Below, piece after piece: positions 8,221 through 16,893 of a stretch of 64,000 nt of DNA. The notes beneath the pieces are model-generated. The model was not told the DNA's origin. It made no database searches and was given only the letters and a program-made list of their open reading frames with translations. The position numbers and the translations under genes were made by a program. How positions within the stretch are numbered: position 1 is the first letter of the stretch; each line of letters begins with the position of its first letter. Source of the stretch: Pelagimonas sp017744045 (lineage in GTDB: Bacteria > Pseudomonadota > Alphaproteobacteria > Rhodobacterales > Rhodobacteraceae); NCBI RefSeq assembly GCF_017744045.1, contig NZ_JAGHRD010000008.1; one strand, 5' to 3'.

Positions 8221-9387
8221 TCACATGCGCTTGGCGACTTCTTCCAACATGACTTCGCTCGCCCCGCCGCCGATGGCCTGCACACGGGCATCGCGTGACA
8301 TGCGTTCCACCGGTGTTTCGCGCATATAACCCATGCCGCCGTGAAACTGGACGCAGTCATAAAGCACGCTGTTCACCAGTTCGCCGCAATAGGCTTTGAC
8401 CATCGAGACCTCTTTCACGCAGTCACCGCCCGCGGCATCCAGACTGGCGGCGTGATAGACCAGCTGACGTCCTGCCGCGATCCGCGTCTGGCTGTCGGCC
8501 AGCCGTTGGCGCACGGCCTGCTTGTCCCACAGAACGCCGCCAAAGGCTTTGCGCTGCTTGACATAATCCACGGTCATGTCGAGCGCGGTTTGCGCTTCGG
8601 CACATGCCATCGCACCCAGCACAATGCGTTCGTTCTGGAAGTTCTTCATTACCGAATAGAAGCCGCGGTTGACCTCGCCCAAGACGTTTTCGGCCGGGAT
8701 GCGGACATCTTCGAAGATCAGTTCGGCAGTGTCCGAGCACAGCCAGCCGGTCTTGTTCAACGCCCGTCCGACCGAAAAGCCCGGCGTGCCTTTTTCGACC
8801 GCAAACATGGTGATCCCGCGCGACCCCTTGGCATCGGGATCGGTCTTGGCACCGACAAAGTAGAGATCGCCATGCACGCCGTTGGTGATGAACATCTTGG
8901 TGCCGTTCAGCACCCAATCCGACCCGTCCCGCACCGCGCGGGAGCGCATGCCCGCCACGTCCGAGCCCGCGCCCGGTTCGGTCACAGCAACGGCGGTGAT
9001 CATTTCGCCCGAGACGATCGACGGCATCCAGCGCGCCTTCTGTTCGGGCGTGCCGGCGTTTTCCAGATGCGGCGACGCCATGTCGGTGTGGACCAGAACC
9101 GTGGCCGAGAATCCGCCGAAGGTGGATCGCCCGACCTCTTCGGCCAAAACCACGCTGGACATCACGTCCAGCCCCGCGCCGCCATACTGTTCGTCATAGC
9201 GCATCCCCAGAACGCCGAGATCACCCATCCGGCGCAGCACGTCGCGGGGCACCATGCCCTCCTCTTCCCAGGCCTCGGCCTTGGCGGTCACCTCGGTTTC
9301 GATGAACCGGCGCAGCTGGTTGCGGATCATCTCGAGGTCTTCGTTGAACAGGCCGGAGGCCGCGGTGATGTTGTCTTGTCTGGTCAT
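8221..9387 (-). CDS. Acyl-CoA dehydrogenase (long/branched-chain type)
   Basis: A 388-residue FAD enzyme of normal family length. It has AVTEPGAGSDVAGM and FITNG in the FAD/substrate region, and ends HGGMGYMRETPVERMSRDARVQAIGGGASEVM. The classical C-terminal catalytic Glu position is Gly (IGGG); a Glu in NFQNERIVLGAM fits the alternative base position used by isovaleryl- and long-chain-type enzymes. It would introduce the double bond into an acyl-CoA before carboxylation. The ATG at 9387 overlaps the stop of the carboxylase alpha gene (ATGA), so the two are coupled. Together with that operon it resembles the Liu/Atu pathways; substrate unknown. Confidence 0.88.
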   Translation of the reverse strand: MTRQDNITAASGLFNEDLEMIRNQLRRFIETEVTAKAEAWEEEGMVPRDVLRRMGDLGVLGMRYDEQYGGAGLDVMSSVVLAEEVGRSTFGGFSATVLVHTDMASPHLENAGTPEQKARWMPSIVSGEMITAVAVTEPGAGSDVAGMRSRAVRDGSDWVLNGTKMFITNGVHGDLYFVGAKTDPDAKGSRGITMFAVEKGTPGFSVGRALNKTGWLCSDTAELIFEDVRIPAENVLGEVNRGFYSVMKNFQNERIVLGAMACAEAQTALDMTVDYVKQRKAFGGVLWDKQAVRQRLADSQTRIAAGRQLVYHAASLDAAGGDCVKEVSMVKAYCGELVNSVLYDCVQFHGGMGYMRETPVERMSRDARVQAIGGGASEVMLEEVAKRM

Positions 9388-11387
9388 GTGTTTTCCTCTG
9401 GATCGAGTTTGATAAGTGGGGCGTGCCCGGCAACCGTGTCGGCCGGTGCACAATAGATTTCCGTCACCACGCCCGCGACCGGCGCGGGCAGGCTTTGCAA
9501 CAGCTTCATGGCCTCAAGCACCACCAGCGTGTCACCGGCTTTGACGCGGTCGCCGAGTGCGACGCGCACCTCGGCAACGGCGCCGGGCATGGGTGCGGAC
9601 AACAGGTCAGCGCCGCCAGATCCACCGGTGGCACGTTGCAGATGCTGGTCTTCCAGCGTGCGCAGGTCTGTCGCGGTCATTCCGGCAGGGGTTTGCAGGT
9701 GCACCCGCCAGTGACCCGGCGCGCGCGCGACATAGGCGGTGCGCGAAAACGGAACCCCGTCGATGCGTCCGCTCAGACGGCATCCTGTTAAGGCGGCACT
9801 CTCGACCGTGATGGTCTGGCCGTCCGGCTGTACGGCTGTCAACACCGACCCGGAGCCGTTTACGCGGATCGGGTCGTCTTTTGTCGTCTCCCAATAGGAT
9901 GCTGCACCGGGCCACCCCGCAGGGGCCGTGAGCCGCCATGACCCCAGGCTTTCCCAGGGCGACGCGCCCGCCGGGGCGAGATGCAGATGCAGCGCCATCG
10001 CGGCAAGGGCCATGTCCCGGGGATCAGCGGACGGTTCAGTCCAGCCGCCTGGAAACATCTCGGGCAGGCCTGAGGTATGGTGCCGGAACGCCTCAAAATC
10101 CGGGTGTGTCAGCAACGCGCGCTGATAGGCCAGGTTCAGACCGACGCCACCGACTGCAAAGGCATCCATTGCGACAACCGCCCGGCGGATCGCACCGGCC
10201 CGATCCGGCGCGTGGACGATCAGCTTGGCAATCATCGAATCGTAATGGTGGCTGACGACCGAGCCTGCCTCGACCCCGGTATCGAGCCGCACGCCGGCGG
10301 GCGGAGCCCAAAGGCTGATCTCGCCCGTTTCGGGGCGGAAATTCTCGGCCGGGTTTTCGGCGGCGATGCGGATTTCAATGGCGTGCCCGTCAAACTGCAC
10401 ATCGCCTTGCGTCAGCGCCAGCGGCTCGCCCCGCGCGATGCGCAACTGCCATTCGACCAGATCGATGCCGGTGATCGCCTCGGTCACGGGGTGTTCCACC
10501 TGCAACCGGGTATTCATTTCCAGAAAGTAGTATTCACCGCGCCCGGGGTCATAGAGGTATTCCACCGTCCCGGCGGAGCGATAGCCGATCGCCTGCGCCA
10601 ACCGCACCGCTGCCGCACGCATGCGGTCGCGCACAGCCTCGGGAAGATCGGCGGCGGGGGCTTCTTCGATCAGCTTTTGGTGGTTGCGTTGCAGCGAACA
10701 ATCGCGGTCGCCCAGATGCAGCACGGTGCCGTGAGTGTCGCCCAGAACCTGCACTTCGACGTGGCGGGCACGGGGTGCATAGCGTTCGAGGAACACCGCC
10801 GGATCGTCGAAGGCGCTCTGCGCTTCGGCCCGGGCAGATGCAATCGCTTCGGGTGCGTCGCCCAGATCGGAGACCAGCCGCATCCCGCGTCCGCCGCCGC
10901 CGGCGCTGGCCTTGACCAGAAAGGGGGTGCCAAGCGCCTCGGCCTCTTGCAGCAGGCGCGCGTCGGACTGATCCTCGCCGCGATAGCCGGGCAGGACGGG
11001 CACGCCTGCGGCTTCGGCGGCAGCCTTGGCCTCGATCTTGGAGCCCATCCGCGCGATAGCGTCGGGTTCCGGCCCGATGAACACAAGGCCCGCCGCCTCG
11101 ACCGCCGCCGCGAAACCGGCATTCTCAGACAGAAAACCATAGCCCGGGTGCACCGCATCCGCGCCCGTCGCCCGCGCGGCCTCAAGGATGGCCGCGACGT
11201 TCAAATAGCTGTCCGACGGGGCGGCCCCGCCGATGCAGACGGCATGATCGGCCTCGGCCACGAAGGGCGCGTCGCGGTCCGCGTCCGAAAACACCGCTAC
11301 GCTTTCCAGCCCCAGTTTGCGGCACCCGCGCTGGATGCGCCGGGCAATCTCGCCCCGGTTGGCGATCAGAACGCGGGTGAAGCTCAT
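9384..11387 (-). CDS. Acyl-CoA carboxylase alpha subunit (biotin carboxylase + BCCP), Liu/Atu type
   Basis: A 667-residue protein with an N-terminal biotin carboxylase (VLIANRGEIARRIQRGC; ATP-grasp loop KASAGGGGRGMRLV; EMNTRLQVEHPVTEAITG) and a C-terminal biotinyl domain with VLEAMKLLQSLPAPVAG, whose Lys carries biotin. This is the usual single-chain arrangement for methylcrotonyl- and geranyl-CoA carboxylase alpha. The ATG at 11387 overlaps the crotonase stop by four bases, and its own stop overlaps the next start. With the beta subunit at 12188-13786 it would carboxylate a beta-methyl-branched 2-enoyl-CoA. Whether the chain is C5 or longer cannot be told from the sequence. Confidence 0.92.
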   Translation of the reverse strand: MSFTRVLIANRGEIARRIQRGCRKLGLESVAVFSDADRDAPFVAEADHAVCIGGAAPSDSYLNVAAILEAARATGADAVHPGYGFLSENAGFAAAVEAAGLVFIGPEPDAIARMGSKIEAKAAAEAAGVPVLPGYRGEDQSDARLLQEAEALGTPFLVKASAGGGGRGMRLVSDLGDAPEAIASARAEAQSAFDDPAVFLERYAPRARHVEVQVLGDTHGTVLHLGDRDCSLQRNHQKLIEEAPAADLPEAVRDRMRAAAVRLAQAIGYRSAGTVEYLYDPGRGEYYFLEMNTRLQVEHPVTEAITGIDLVEWQLRIARGEPLALTQGDVQFDGHAIEIRIAAENPAENFRPETGEISLWAPPAGVRLDTGVEAGSVVSHHYDSMIAKLIVHAPDRAGAIRRAVVAMDAFAVGGVGLNLAYQRALLTHPDFEAFRHHTSGLPEMFPGGWTEPSADPRDMALAAMALHLHLAPAGASPWESLGSWRLTAPAGWPGAASYWETTKDDPIRVNGSGSVLTAVQPDGQTITVESAALTGCRLSGRIDGVPFSRTAYVARAPGHWRVHLQTPAGMTATDLRTLEDQHLQRATGGSGGADLLSAPMPGAVAEVRVALGDRVKAGDTLVVLEAMKLLQSLPAPVAGVVTEIYCAPADTVAGHAPLIKLDPEENT

Positions 11388-12178
11388 TTCACCCGCCATG
11401 ACGGAACGCCCTTGTTGATGAAACTGTTGATGCCTTCGATACCTTCCTCCGTCTCCCACGCATCGGCCAGCCGGTCGGCGGTGTAGATCATGTTGGTCTC
11501 CAGATCGTGGGACGCGACATAGGCGATCAGCGCCTTGGTATCGGCCACCGCACCCGGCGCGGCCTGAAGGTGATCATGCACCACCCGGTTCACCGTGGCG
11601 TCCAGGTCGCCCGGCGCGACAACCTCGGTCAACAGACCGATCCGCTCGGCGCGGGCGGTGTCGAACAACGCCCCCGACAGCATGGTCTCACGCGAATGCA
11701 CCTTGCCGATGCGGGCCACCACGTAAGGCGATATATTCGCGGGCAGAAGGCCCAGTTTGACCTCGGTCAGACCGAAGCGCGCGCCTTCGGCGCCGATGGT
11801 GTAGTCGCAGACGGAGATCATGCCGACACCGCCACCGTAAGCCGGGCCGTTGATCCTCCCGATCAAGGGTTTGGGCAGCGTGTCAAGACGGCGCAACAGC
11901 CGCGCCAGCGTGGCGCTTTGTGCGACCCTTTCACTACGGGTTTTCTCGACATTAGAGGCGAACCAGTTGAAATCGCCGCCCGCGCAGAAGCTCTTGCCCG
12001 CGCCGGTCAGGACCACAATACGCACATCGTCATCTGCAGCCAGCTTTTCGGCGGCATCGTATAGCTCTGCGATCAATTCGCCATTCAGCGCATTGTGTTT
12101 GTCGGGGCGGTTGAGCGTCAGCGTGGCGACGCCGCGCGCATCGGTTTCGACAAGGATCGTGTTGTAGGTATTGGTCAA
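11384..12178 (-). CDS. Crotonase, LiuC-like methylglutaconyl-CoA hydratase
   Basis: A 264-residue crotonase with GAGKSFCAGGDFNWF (oxyanion hole), PAYGGGVGMISVCDYTIG and FGLTEVKLGLLPANISPYV. Of the two classic catalytic Glu residues the first is replaced (VGM in place of CEL) while the second (TEVKLG) is kept. The GLTEVKLGL-P-ISPYV pattern is the one I associate with LiuC-type hydratases that act after methylcrotonyl-CoA carboxylase. It lies between beta and alpha carboxylase genes, the same order as liuB-liuC-liuD. It would hydrate a 3-methylglutaconyl-type CoA ester, possibly with a longer alkyl chain. Confidence 0.85.
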   Translation of the reverse strand: MTNTYNTILVETDARGVATLTLNRPDKHNALNGELIAELYDAAEKLAADDDVRIVVLTGAGKSFCAGGDFNWFASNVEKTRSERVAQSATLARLLRRLDTLPKPLIGRINGPAYGGGVGMISVCDYTIGAEGARFGLTEVKLGLLPANISPYVVARIGKVHSRETMLSGALFDTARAERIGLLTEVVAPGDLDATVNRVVHDHLQAAPGAVADTKALIAYVASHDLETNMIYTADRLADAWETEEGIEGINSFINKGVPSWRVK

Positions 12179-12187
12179 CTTGAAGCC

Positions 12188-13786
12188 TCACATTCTGAAT
12201 ACAGGCGTATGGCGACCGGCTTCGGGCACCGATGTCACGATGGCCAGGCACAGGCCAAGGATATCGCGGGTTTGCGCGGGTTCGATCAGCCCGTCATCCC
12301 AAAGCCGCGAGGTGGCATAATAGGGATCGGACTGTTCACCGTACTGGGCCCGAACCTGCTCCTCGATCAGCTTCATGTCGGCCTCCATCTTGCCCGGGTC
12401 GCCCTCTTTCTGGCGGCGCAGTTCCAGCATCACATTTGTGGCGATGTCGGCAGACATGGTGGCCAGTTCCGCAGTGGGCCAGGCAAAGAGAAAATTCGGG
12501 GCGAAGCCACGTCCGCACATGCCGTAGTTGCCCGCCCCGTAAGAGCCACCCAGCAGCACCGACAGGCGCGGCACCTTGGCCACCGACATGGCATAGACCA
12601 GCTTGGCGCTGTCCTTGGCTATGCCGCCGCGTTCAGCGTCGGTGCCAACCATGAAGCCCGAGATGTTGTGCAGGAACAAAAGCGGGATGTTGCGTTGATC
12701 GCACATCGACACGAATTGCGCGCCCTTCAGCGAACTTGCGGACAAAAGCGCACCGTTGTTGGCCAGAATGCCAACCCGGTATCCATGGATGCACGCTGTG
12801 CCACAGACCAGCGTCTCACCCCATCCGGGCTTGAATTCGCGGAATTCGCCGGCGTCGATCATGCGCAGCAGAACCTCGCGCATGTCATAGGGCTGTTTGC
12901 GATCGGCGCTGATGACGCCAAGCAGTTCCTCTGGGTTGCGCGCCGGCGGCGCGCAGGTTGCATCGGGACCCATCGGGCGCGACAGGCCCAGTTCGGATAC
13001 GATGTCGCGCATCAGAGCGAGCGCATGATACTCGTCCTCGGCCAGATGGTCAGACACACCGGAGACGCGCGAATGCATCTCGGCCCCCCCCAATGTTTCT
13101 CCATCAACCTCTTCGTTGATCGCCACCTTGACGATCGAGGGGCCGCCCAGATGGATGCGTGCGTTGCCGCGTACCATGATGACTTCGTCCGACAGGGCCG
13201 GGATATAGGCCCCACCGGCCGTGCAGCCTCCAAAGACCGCCGAGATCTGCGGCAGGCCGCTCGCGGACATGTTGGTTTGACGATAAAAGGAATTGCCGAA
13301 ATGGCGGGCATCGGGGAAAACCCGGTCCTGCTCTGGCAGATAGGCACCGCCGCAATCCACCAGATAGAGGCAGGGCAGCCGGTTCTCGGCTGCGATTTCC
13401 TGGGCGCGGATGTGTTTCTGCACGGTTTCGTGATAGAAAGACCCACCCTTCACTGTCGCATCGTTGGCGATCACAACGCAGGGCAGCCCGTGGACGATCC
13501 CGATACCGGTCACGATCCCCGCACCGGGCACCTCGCCCCCGTATTGACCGTAGGCGGCAAGCGACGACAGCTCAAGAAACGCAGTGCCCGGATCCACCAG
13601 CAGGTCGATCCGTTCGCGGACCAACAGCTTGCTGCGCTTGCGATGCCGCGCGACCATGTCGGGGCGGCCGCCAGCCGTTGCTTCGGCGATCCGCGCACGC
13701 AGCGTTTCGACGCGCTCGCTTTGTGCGGCGTGGTTGCGGGTGTAGGTCTCTGATGCGGTCAGCACCGCTGTTTCAAGACGTGCCAT
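12188..13786 (-). CDS. Acyl-CoA carboxylase beta subunit (carboxyltransferase), Liu/Atu type
   Basis: A 532-residue carboxyltransferase with the two crotonase-like halves expected: VTGIGIVHG, GGCTAGGAYIPALSDEVIMV, SGVSDHLAEDE in the first, and GILANNGALLS, NISGFMVGTDAERGGIAKD, GGSYGAGNYGMCGRGF in the second. It is most like the methylcrotonyl/geranyl-CoA carboxylase beta family. The ATG at 13786 is five bases after the TetR stop, which is why the longer upstream frame is not used. It forms an operon with TetR1 upstream and crotonase, alpha subunit, dehydrogenase and BioY downstream. Confidence 0.92.
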   Translation of the reverse strand: MARLETAVLTASETYTRNHAAQSERVETLRARIAEATAGGRPDMVARHRKRSKLLVRERIDLLVDPGTAFLELSSLAAYGQYGGEVPGAGIVTGIGIVHGLPCVVIANDATVKGGSFYHETVQKHIRAQEIAAENRLPCLYLVDCGGAYLPEQDRVFPDARHFGNSFYRQTNMSASGLPQISAVFGGCTAGGAYIPALSDEVIMVRGNARIHLGGPSIVKVAINEEVDGETLGGAEMHSRVSGVSDHLAEDEYHALALMRDIVSELGLSRPMGPDATCAPPARNPEELLGVISADRKQPYDMREVLLRMIDAGEFREFKPGWGETLVCGTACIHGYRVGILANNGALLSASSLKGAQFVSMCDQRNIPLLFLHNISGFMVGTDAERGGIAKDSAKLVYAMSVAKVPRLSVLLGGSYGAGNYGMCGRGFAPNFLFAWPTAELATMSADIATNVMLELRRQKEGDPGKMEADMKLIEEQVRAQYGEQSDPYYATSRLWDDGLIEPAQTRDILGLCLAIVTSVPEAGRHTPVFRM

Positions 13787-13790
13787 GAAG

Positions 13791-14420
13791 TCAGGTATCC
13801 TGTCTTTGAAGTATCCCGTTGAGGAACACATCGGCATAGGTGCGTGACAACGCATCGGCGCTACCGCGGTCCGGGTCGAACCAATCGAGCGTGGCGTTCA
13901 ATGTACCGATCAGCATCAGGCGCAGGCGACGGATATCGACGTCTTGCTTCAGCGTGCCGTCTTTCTTAAGCTGGGACAGAAGACTGTCCCACTCTGCCTC
14001 ATAGGCCCTTCGCGTGGGCAAGTTGGCATCCCGGACGGATTGCGGCACCTGCCCGAAAATACGCACATTCGCCGATGTATAATCGCTCACATCAAGAAGC
14101 GCGCGCAGATGCGCCCGGATCGCGGCGCGCAGTACCGTTTCGCCGTCGGTATCGGCCCGAAGGTCGGTGATGGCGTCTCTCATGCTCGCGTGAACGACTC
14201 GAATCCCTGCATCAAGAACGGCCGCGACGATCTCGTCCTTGGAACCGAAATGATAGTATATGCTACCCGCCTTGATCCCGGCGGCCTCGGCAATTTTTCG
14301 GAGCGAAACGGACCCATAGCCTTGTTCGCGGAAAAGCCGCGCGGCAATGTCCAGCACCCCGTCCCGTCCAACCGAGCTGCGCGATGTCTCGTTGACTTTG
14401 CTTGCAGTGCTTTGTGCCAT
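13791..14420 (-). CDS. TetR/AcrR-family regulator (TetR1)
   Basis: A 209-residue repressor. The DNA-binding domain covers about residues 18-62 (IAARLFREQGYGSVSLRKIAE, AGSIYYHFGSKDEIV). The ligand domain contains SDYTSANVRIFGQVP and GTLNATLDWFDP, both of which recur in the two halves of the tandem TetR encoded at 28918-30318, so the three are one subfamily. It starts at an ATG with GAAGG upstream. A CTAAC-N4-GTTAG palindrome lies 27 bases before the gene, consistent with autoregulation, probably relieved by an acyl-CoA or acid. It is the first gene of the leftward carboxylase operon. Confidence 0.9.
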   Translation of the reverse strand: MAQSTASKVNETSRSSVGRDGVLDIAARLFREQGYGSVSLRKIAEAAGIKAGSIYYHFGSKDEIVAAVLDAGIRVVHASMRDAITDLRADTDGETVLRAAIRAHLRALLDVSDYTSANVRIFGQVPQSVRDANLPTRRAYEAEWDSLLSQLKKDGTLKQDVDIRRLRLMLIGTLNATLDWFDPDRGSADALSRTYADVFLNGILQRQDT

Positions 14421-14447
14421 AGACCTTCGTTTCGCCCCAACGCCTAA

Positions 14448-14461
14448 CTAACGACTGTTAG
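14448..14461. promoter_or_regulatory. TetR-type operator, site a (CTAAC GACT GTTAG)
   Basis: A perfect 5-4-5 palindrome lies just upstream of TetR1. On the minus strand TTGCGC is found upstream and TAGTTA overlaps the second half, spaced 18 bases, which is a plausible promoter for the TetR1 operon. It belongs to a set of similar sites across the window. Confidence 0.75.
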
Positions 14462-14566
14462 GTTAATAGCGCAAGTGAGTCAATCGTCGTAATCGTGCCA
14501 GATTAGAGTTTGCGGGAAATTCCGCATGGGCGACCGCCAAGAGGCCGCCCAGACAACAATGTGCTT

Positions 14567-14593
14567 GCCCGGACCCCGTTATCGGGTCCGGGC
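14567..14593 (-). terminator. Strong hairpin after the SDR gene
   Basis: A 10-bp perfect stem (GCCCGGACCC / GGGTCCGGGC) with a 7-base loop lies eight bases beyond the stop of the leftward SDR gene, between it and the TetR1 promoter. No T-run follows, so it may act as a Rho-independent-like stop or as an mRNA 3' end stabiliser. Confidence 0.55.
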
Positions 14594-14600
14594 AAATGCT

Positions 14601-15431
14601 TTAGATCACGAAACCGCCGCCGCAGATGATGTGCTGCCCGGAAATGAAGTTCGATTCGGGTGCACAGAACAGATAGACGGCACCGGCTGCCTCTTCCGGC
14701 GTGCCGACCCGGCCCAGCGGGATCATGCGCTCCATCTGGGTCAGAAGGTCGGGATTCACGCCGACCTTGATCTCTTTTTCCTCGACCTGGATCGTGCTGT
14801 CTCCGTCGGCGCTGCCCTCGGTCAGGCGGGTGCGGATCGGGCCGAAAGCCACGGCATTGACGTTGACCTTGTAGCGGCCCCATTCCTTGGCCATCGTCCG
14901 GGTGACACCCAGAATGCCGGCCTTGGCGGCGGAATAGTTGATCTGGCCAGCATTGCCGCCGGTCCCTGCGATGGACGAGATGTTGACCACCTTGCGGAAC
15001 ACTTCCTGTCCGGCGGCGGCCTCTTCCTTGGCCTTGGCGCTGATCACCGGCTGCGCGGCGCGCAGGATCCTGAAGGGGGCCGTCAGGTGAACGTCGATGA
15101 TCGCCTGCCATTGTTCGTCGGTCATTTTCTGAACGACGCTGTCCCAAGTATAGCCGGCATTGTTCACGATGATGTCCAGCCCGCCAAAGCTGTCCATGCC
15201 GGTCTTGATGAACCGTTCGGCAAAACCGTCCTCGGTGACGCTGCCGGCACAGACCACGGCCTCGGCTCCCGTTGCGCGCACCGCCTCGGCGGTTTCACTG
15301 GCCGGATCCGCATCCAGATCGTTGATCACCAGCCGGGCCCCTTCCGAGGCCAGTTTGAGAGCGATTTCGCGGCCAATGCCCCGGCCCGAGCCCGAGACCA
15401 GCGCCACGCGCCCGTCGAGTTTTCCAGTCAT
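14601..15431 (-). CDS. SDR-family 3-hydroxyacyl-CoA dehydrogenase-like oxidoreductase
   Basis: A 276-residue classical short-chain dehydrogenase. It has the nucleotide loop SGSGRGIGREI, NNAGYTWDS, the catalytic ISSIAGTGGNAGQINYSAAKAG (Ser, Tyr, Lys all present) and the end GQHIICGGGFVI. An Asp after the second strand (NDLDAD) suggests NAD preference. There is an insertion around residues 130-145 (AKAKEEAAAGQEVFRK) compared with the commonest family members. It starts with an ATG after GGGAGG and follows the thiolase gene by 24 bases, so the two form an operon in which the SDR oxidises a 3-hydroxyacyl-CoA and the thiolase cleaves the product. The exact substrate is inferred only. Confidence 0.88.
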   Translation of the reverse strand: MTGKLDGRVALVSGSGRGIGREIALKLASEGARLVINDLDADPASETAEAVRATGAEAVVCAGSVTEDGFAERFIKTGMDSFGGLDIIVNNAGYTWDSVVQKMTDEQWQAIIDVHLTAPFRILRAAQPVISAKAKEEAAAGQEVFRKVVNISSIAGTGGNAGQINYSAAKAGILGVTRTMAKEWGRYKVNVNAVAFGPIRTRLTEGSADGDSTIQVEEKEIKVGVNPDLLTQMERMIPLGRVGTPEEAAGAVYLFCAPESNFISGQHIICGGGFVI

Positions 15432-15455
15432 ATTGATTCCTCCCGAAAGGCGCTA

Positions 15456-16640
15456 TCAGGCTTTTTCATAAAGCGTGGTGACGCAGGCCCCGCCGAGGCC
15501 CAGATTGTGCTGAAGCGCCAGACGTGCGCCATCAACTTGGCGCGCATCTGCCTGGCCGCGAAGCTGCTGAACGAGCTCGGTACATTGCGCTAGGCCGGTC
15601 GCCCCAAGCGGATGGCCTTTGGACAAAAGACCGCCCGACGGGTTGGTCACGTATTTTCCGCCGTAGGTGTTGTCGCCATCATCAACGAATTTCGCCGCTT
15701 CGCCGCGACCGCAAAGGCCAAGCGCCTCATAGGTGATAAGCTCGTTGTGGGCGAAACAGTCGTGCAGTTCGACCACATCCACGTCCTCGGGCCCGATGCC
15801 CGCGTCCTCGTAAACCTGATCGGCGGCGCGCTTGGCCATCGAAAAGCCGACCACTTCGCGCATGTCATGGGCTTCGAAAGTTTCCGGGCCGTCCGTCGTC
15901 ATGGCCTGCGCCGCGATCCGAACCGAACTGTCCAGTCCGTGCTTGTCGGCGAATTTCTTGGAACAAATGATCGCGGCGGCCGCGCCACAGGTTGGCGGAC
16001 AGGCCATGAGCTTGGTCATGACGCCGGGCCAGACGACCTGGGCGGCCATGACGTCTTCCGCCGTCACCTCCTGCCGGAACAGGGCAACCGGATTCTTCGC
16101 AGCATGTCGGCTGGCCTTGGCGCGGATTTTTGCGAAGGTTTCCAGGGGGGTGCCGAACTCGTCCATATGCGCCTTGCCCGCACCGCCGAAGTACCGCAGC
16201 GCCAGCGGGATCTCGGCACTGCCAACCAGTTCGTCGGTTTCACTGTCGAATGCCGCAAACGGGCTGACCCGGTCATGGAACATCGCACCGATTGCGCCGG
16301 GCTGCATCTGTTCGAACCCAAGTGCCAGAGCACATTCGACCGCGCCGCTTTCAACTGCCTGCCTGGCCAGGAACAGGGCGGACGATCCGGTCGAGCAGTT
16401 GTTGTTCACATTCAGAACCGGGATGCCTGTCATTCCGACATGGTACAGGGCGCGCTGACCGCAGGTGCTGTCGCCATAGACATAGCCCACATAGGCCTGT
16501 TGGACTTTATCATAATCCAACCCCGCGTCTGCCAGAGCGGACCGGGTCGCAGCGGTCGCCATCACATCGTAGCTTTCGGATTTTCCCGGCTTCTGGAACG
16601 GGACCATCCCAACGCCTGCAACATAGGCTTTGTCTGTCAT
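15456..16640 (-). CDS. SCP-x type thiolase (lipid-transfer thiolase)
   Basis: A 394-residue thiolase of the sterol-carrier-protein-x group. The nucleophile is present (NNNCSTGSS, Cys82), and so are VELHDCFAHNE and SKGHPLGATG, so it should be a working 3-oxoacyl-CoA thiolase. SCP-x thiolases act on branched and steroid-type 3-oxoacyl-CoAs. The start is the ATG at 16640 after GGGAGAGAG; the longer frame from 16655 is not needed. It is the first gene of a thiolase-SDR operon and has a near-consensus operator (site b) 56 bases upstream. A second paralogue at 60095-61246 lacks the Cys. Confidence 0.9.
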   Translation of the reverse strand: MTDKAYVAGVGMVPFQKPGKSESYDVMATAATRSALADAGLDYDKVQQAYVGYVYGDSTCGQRALYHVGMTGIPVLNVNNNCSTGSSALFLARQAVESGAVECALALGFEQMQPGAIGAMFHDRVSPFAAFDSETDELVGSAEIPLALRYFGGAGKAHMDEFGTPLETFAKIRAKASRHAAKNPVALFRQEVTAEDVMAAQVVWPGVMTKLMACPPTCGAAAAIICSKKFADKHGLDSSVRIAAQAMTTDGPETFEAHDMREVVGFSMAKRAADQVYEDAGIGPEDVDVVELHDCFAHNELITYEALGLCGRGEAAKFVDDGDNTYGGKYVTNPSGGLLSKGHPLGATGLAQCTELVQQLRGQADARQVDGARLALQHNLGLGGACVTTLYEKA

Positions 16641-16695
16641 TTCTCTCTCTCCCAAGTTCGGTCAGGCCACCCTAATCGGTCCGCCAGCCTATTTT

Positions 16696-16709
16696 CTACC
16701 ATTTGTTAG
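16696..16709. promoter_or_regulatory. TetR-type operator, site b (CTACC ATTT GTTAG)
   Basis: One mismatch to the CTAAC-N4-GTTAG palindrome, with the common flanks ATTTT before and ATTTT after. It lies upstream of the thiolase gene and probably controls the leftward promoter in this divergent gap (16641-16893), which holds no gene. Confidence 0.65.
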
Positions 16710-16777
16710 ATTTTAAATCCCAACCTTGGGAAGTGTCAATATCGCCAAGCTGTGACGTAGGGAGCTTGCGCTATTTT

Positions 16778-16791
16778 CTAACTTGTGTTTG
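16778..16791. promoter_or_regulatory. TetR-type operator, site b2 (CTAAC TTGT GTTTG)
   Basis: One mismatch to the palindrome. TTGCGC lies six bases before CTAAC on the plus strand, the same spacing as the -35-like box at sites c, e and g, and the preceding TATTTT is identical to site c. It probably belongs to the rightward PaaY-like gene at 16894. Confidence 0.55.
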
Positions 16792-16893
16792 TTTTCGGGC
16801 CACACGCCCTGATCGGCGGCACAATTGAGGGATTCTGGTCCCGGCGCAACCGCTGACAAGCGTTTAGCACTCAGCTTACGAAAGGTGGTCGGA

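Noticed and set aside
10077..13753. Two very long plus-strand frames (469 and 552 codons) across the first carboxylase operon
   Set aside because: They are antisense shadows of strongly conserved carboxylase genes; high GC third positions keep the opposite strand open.
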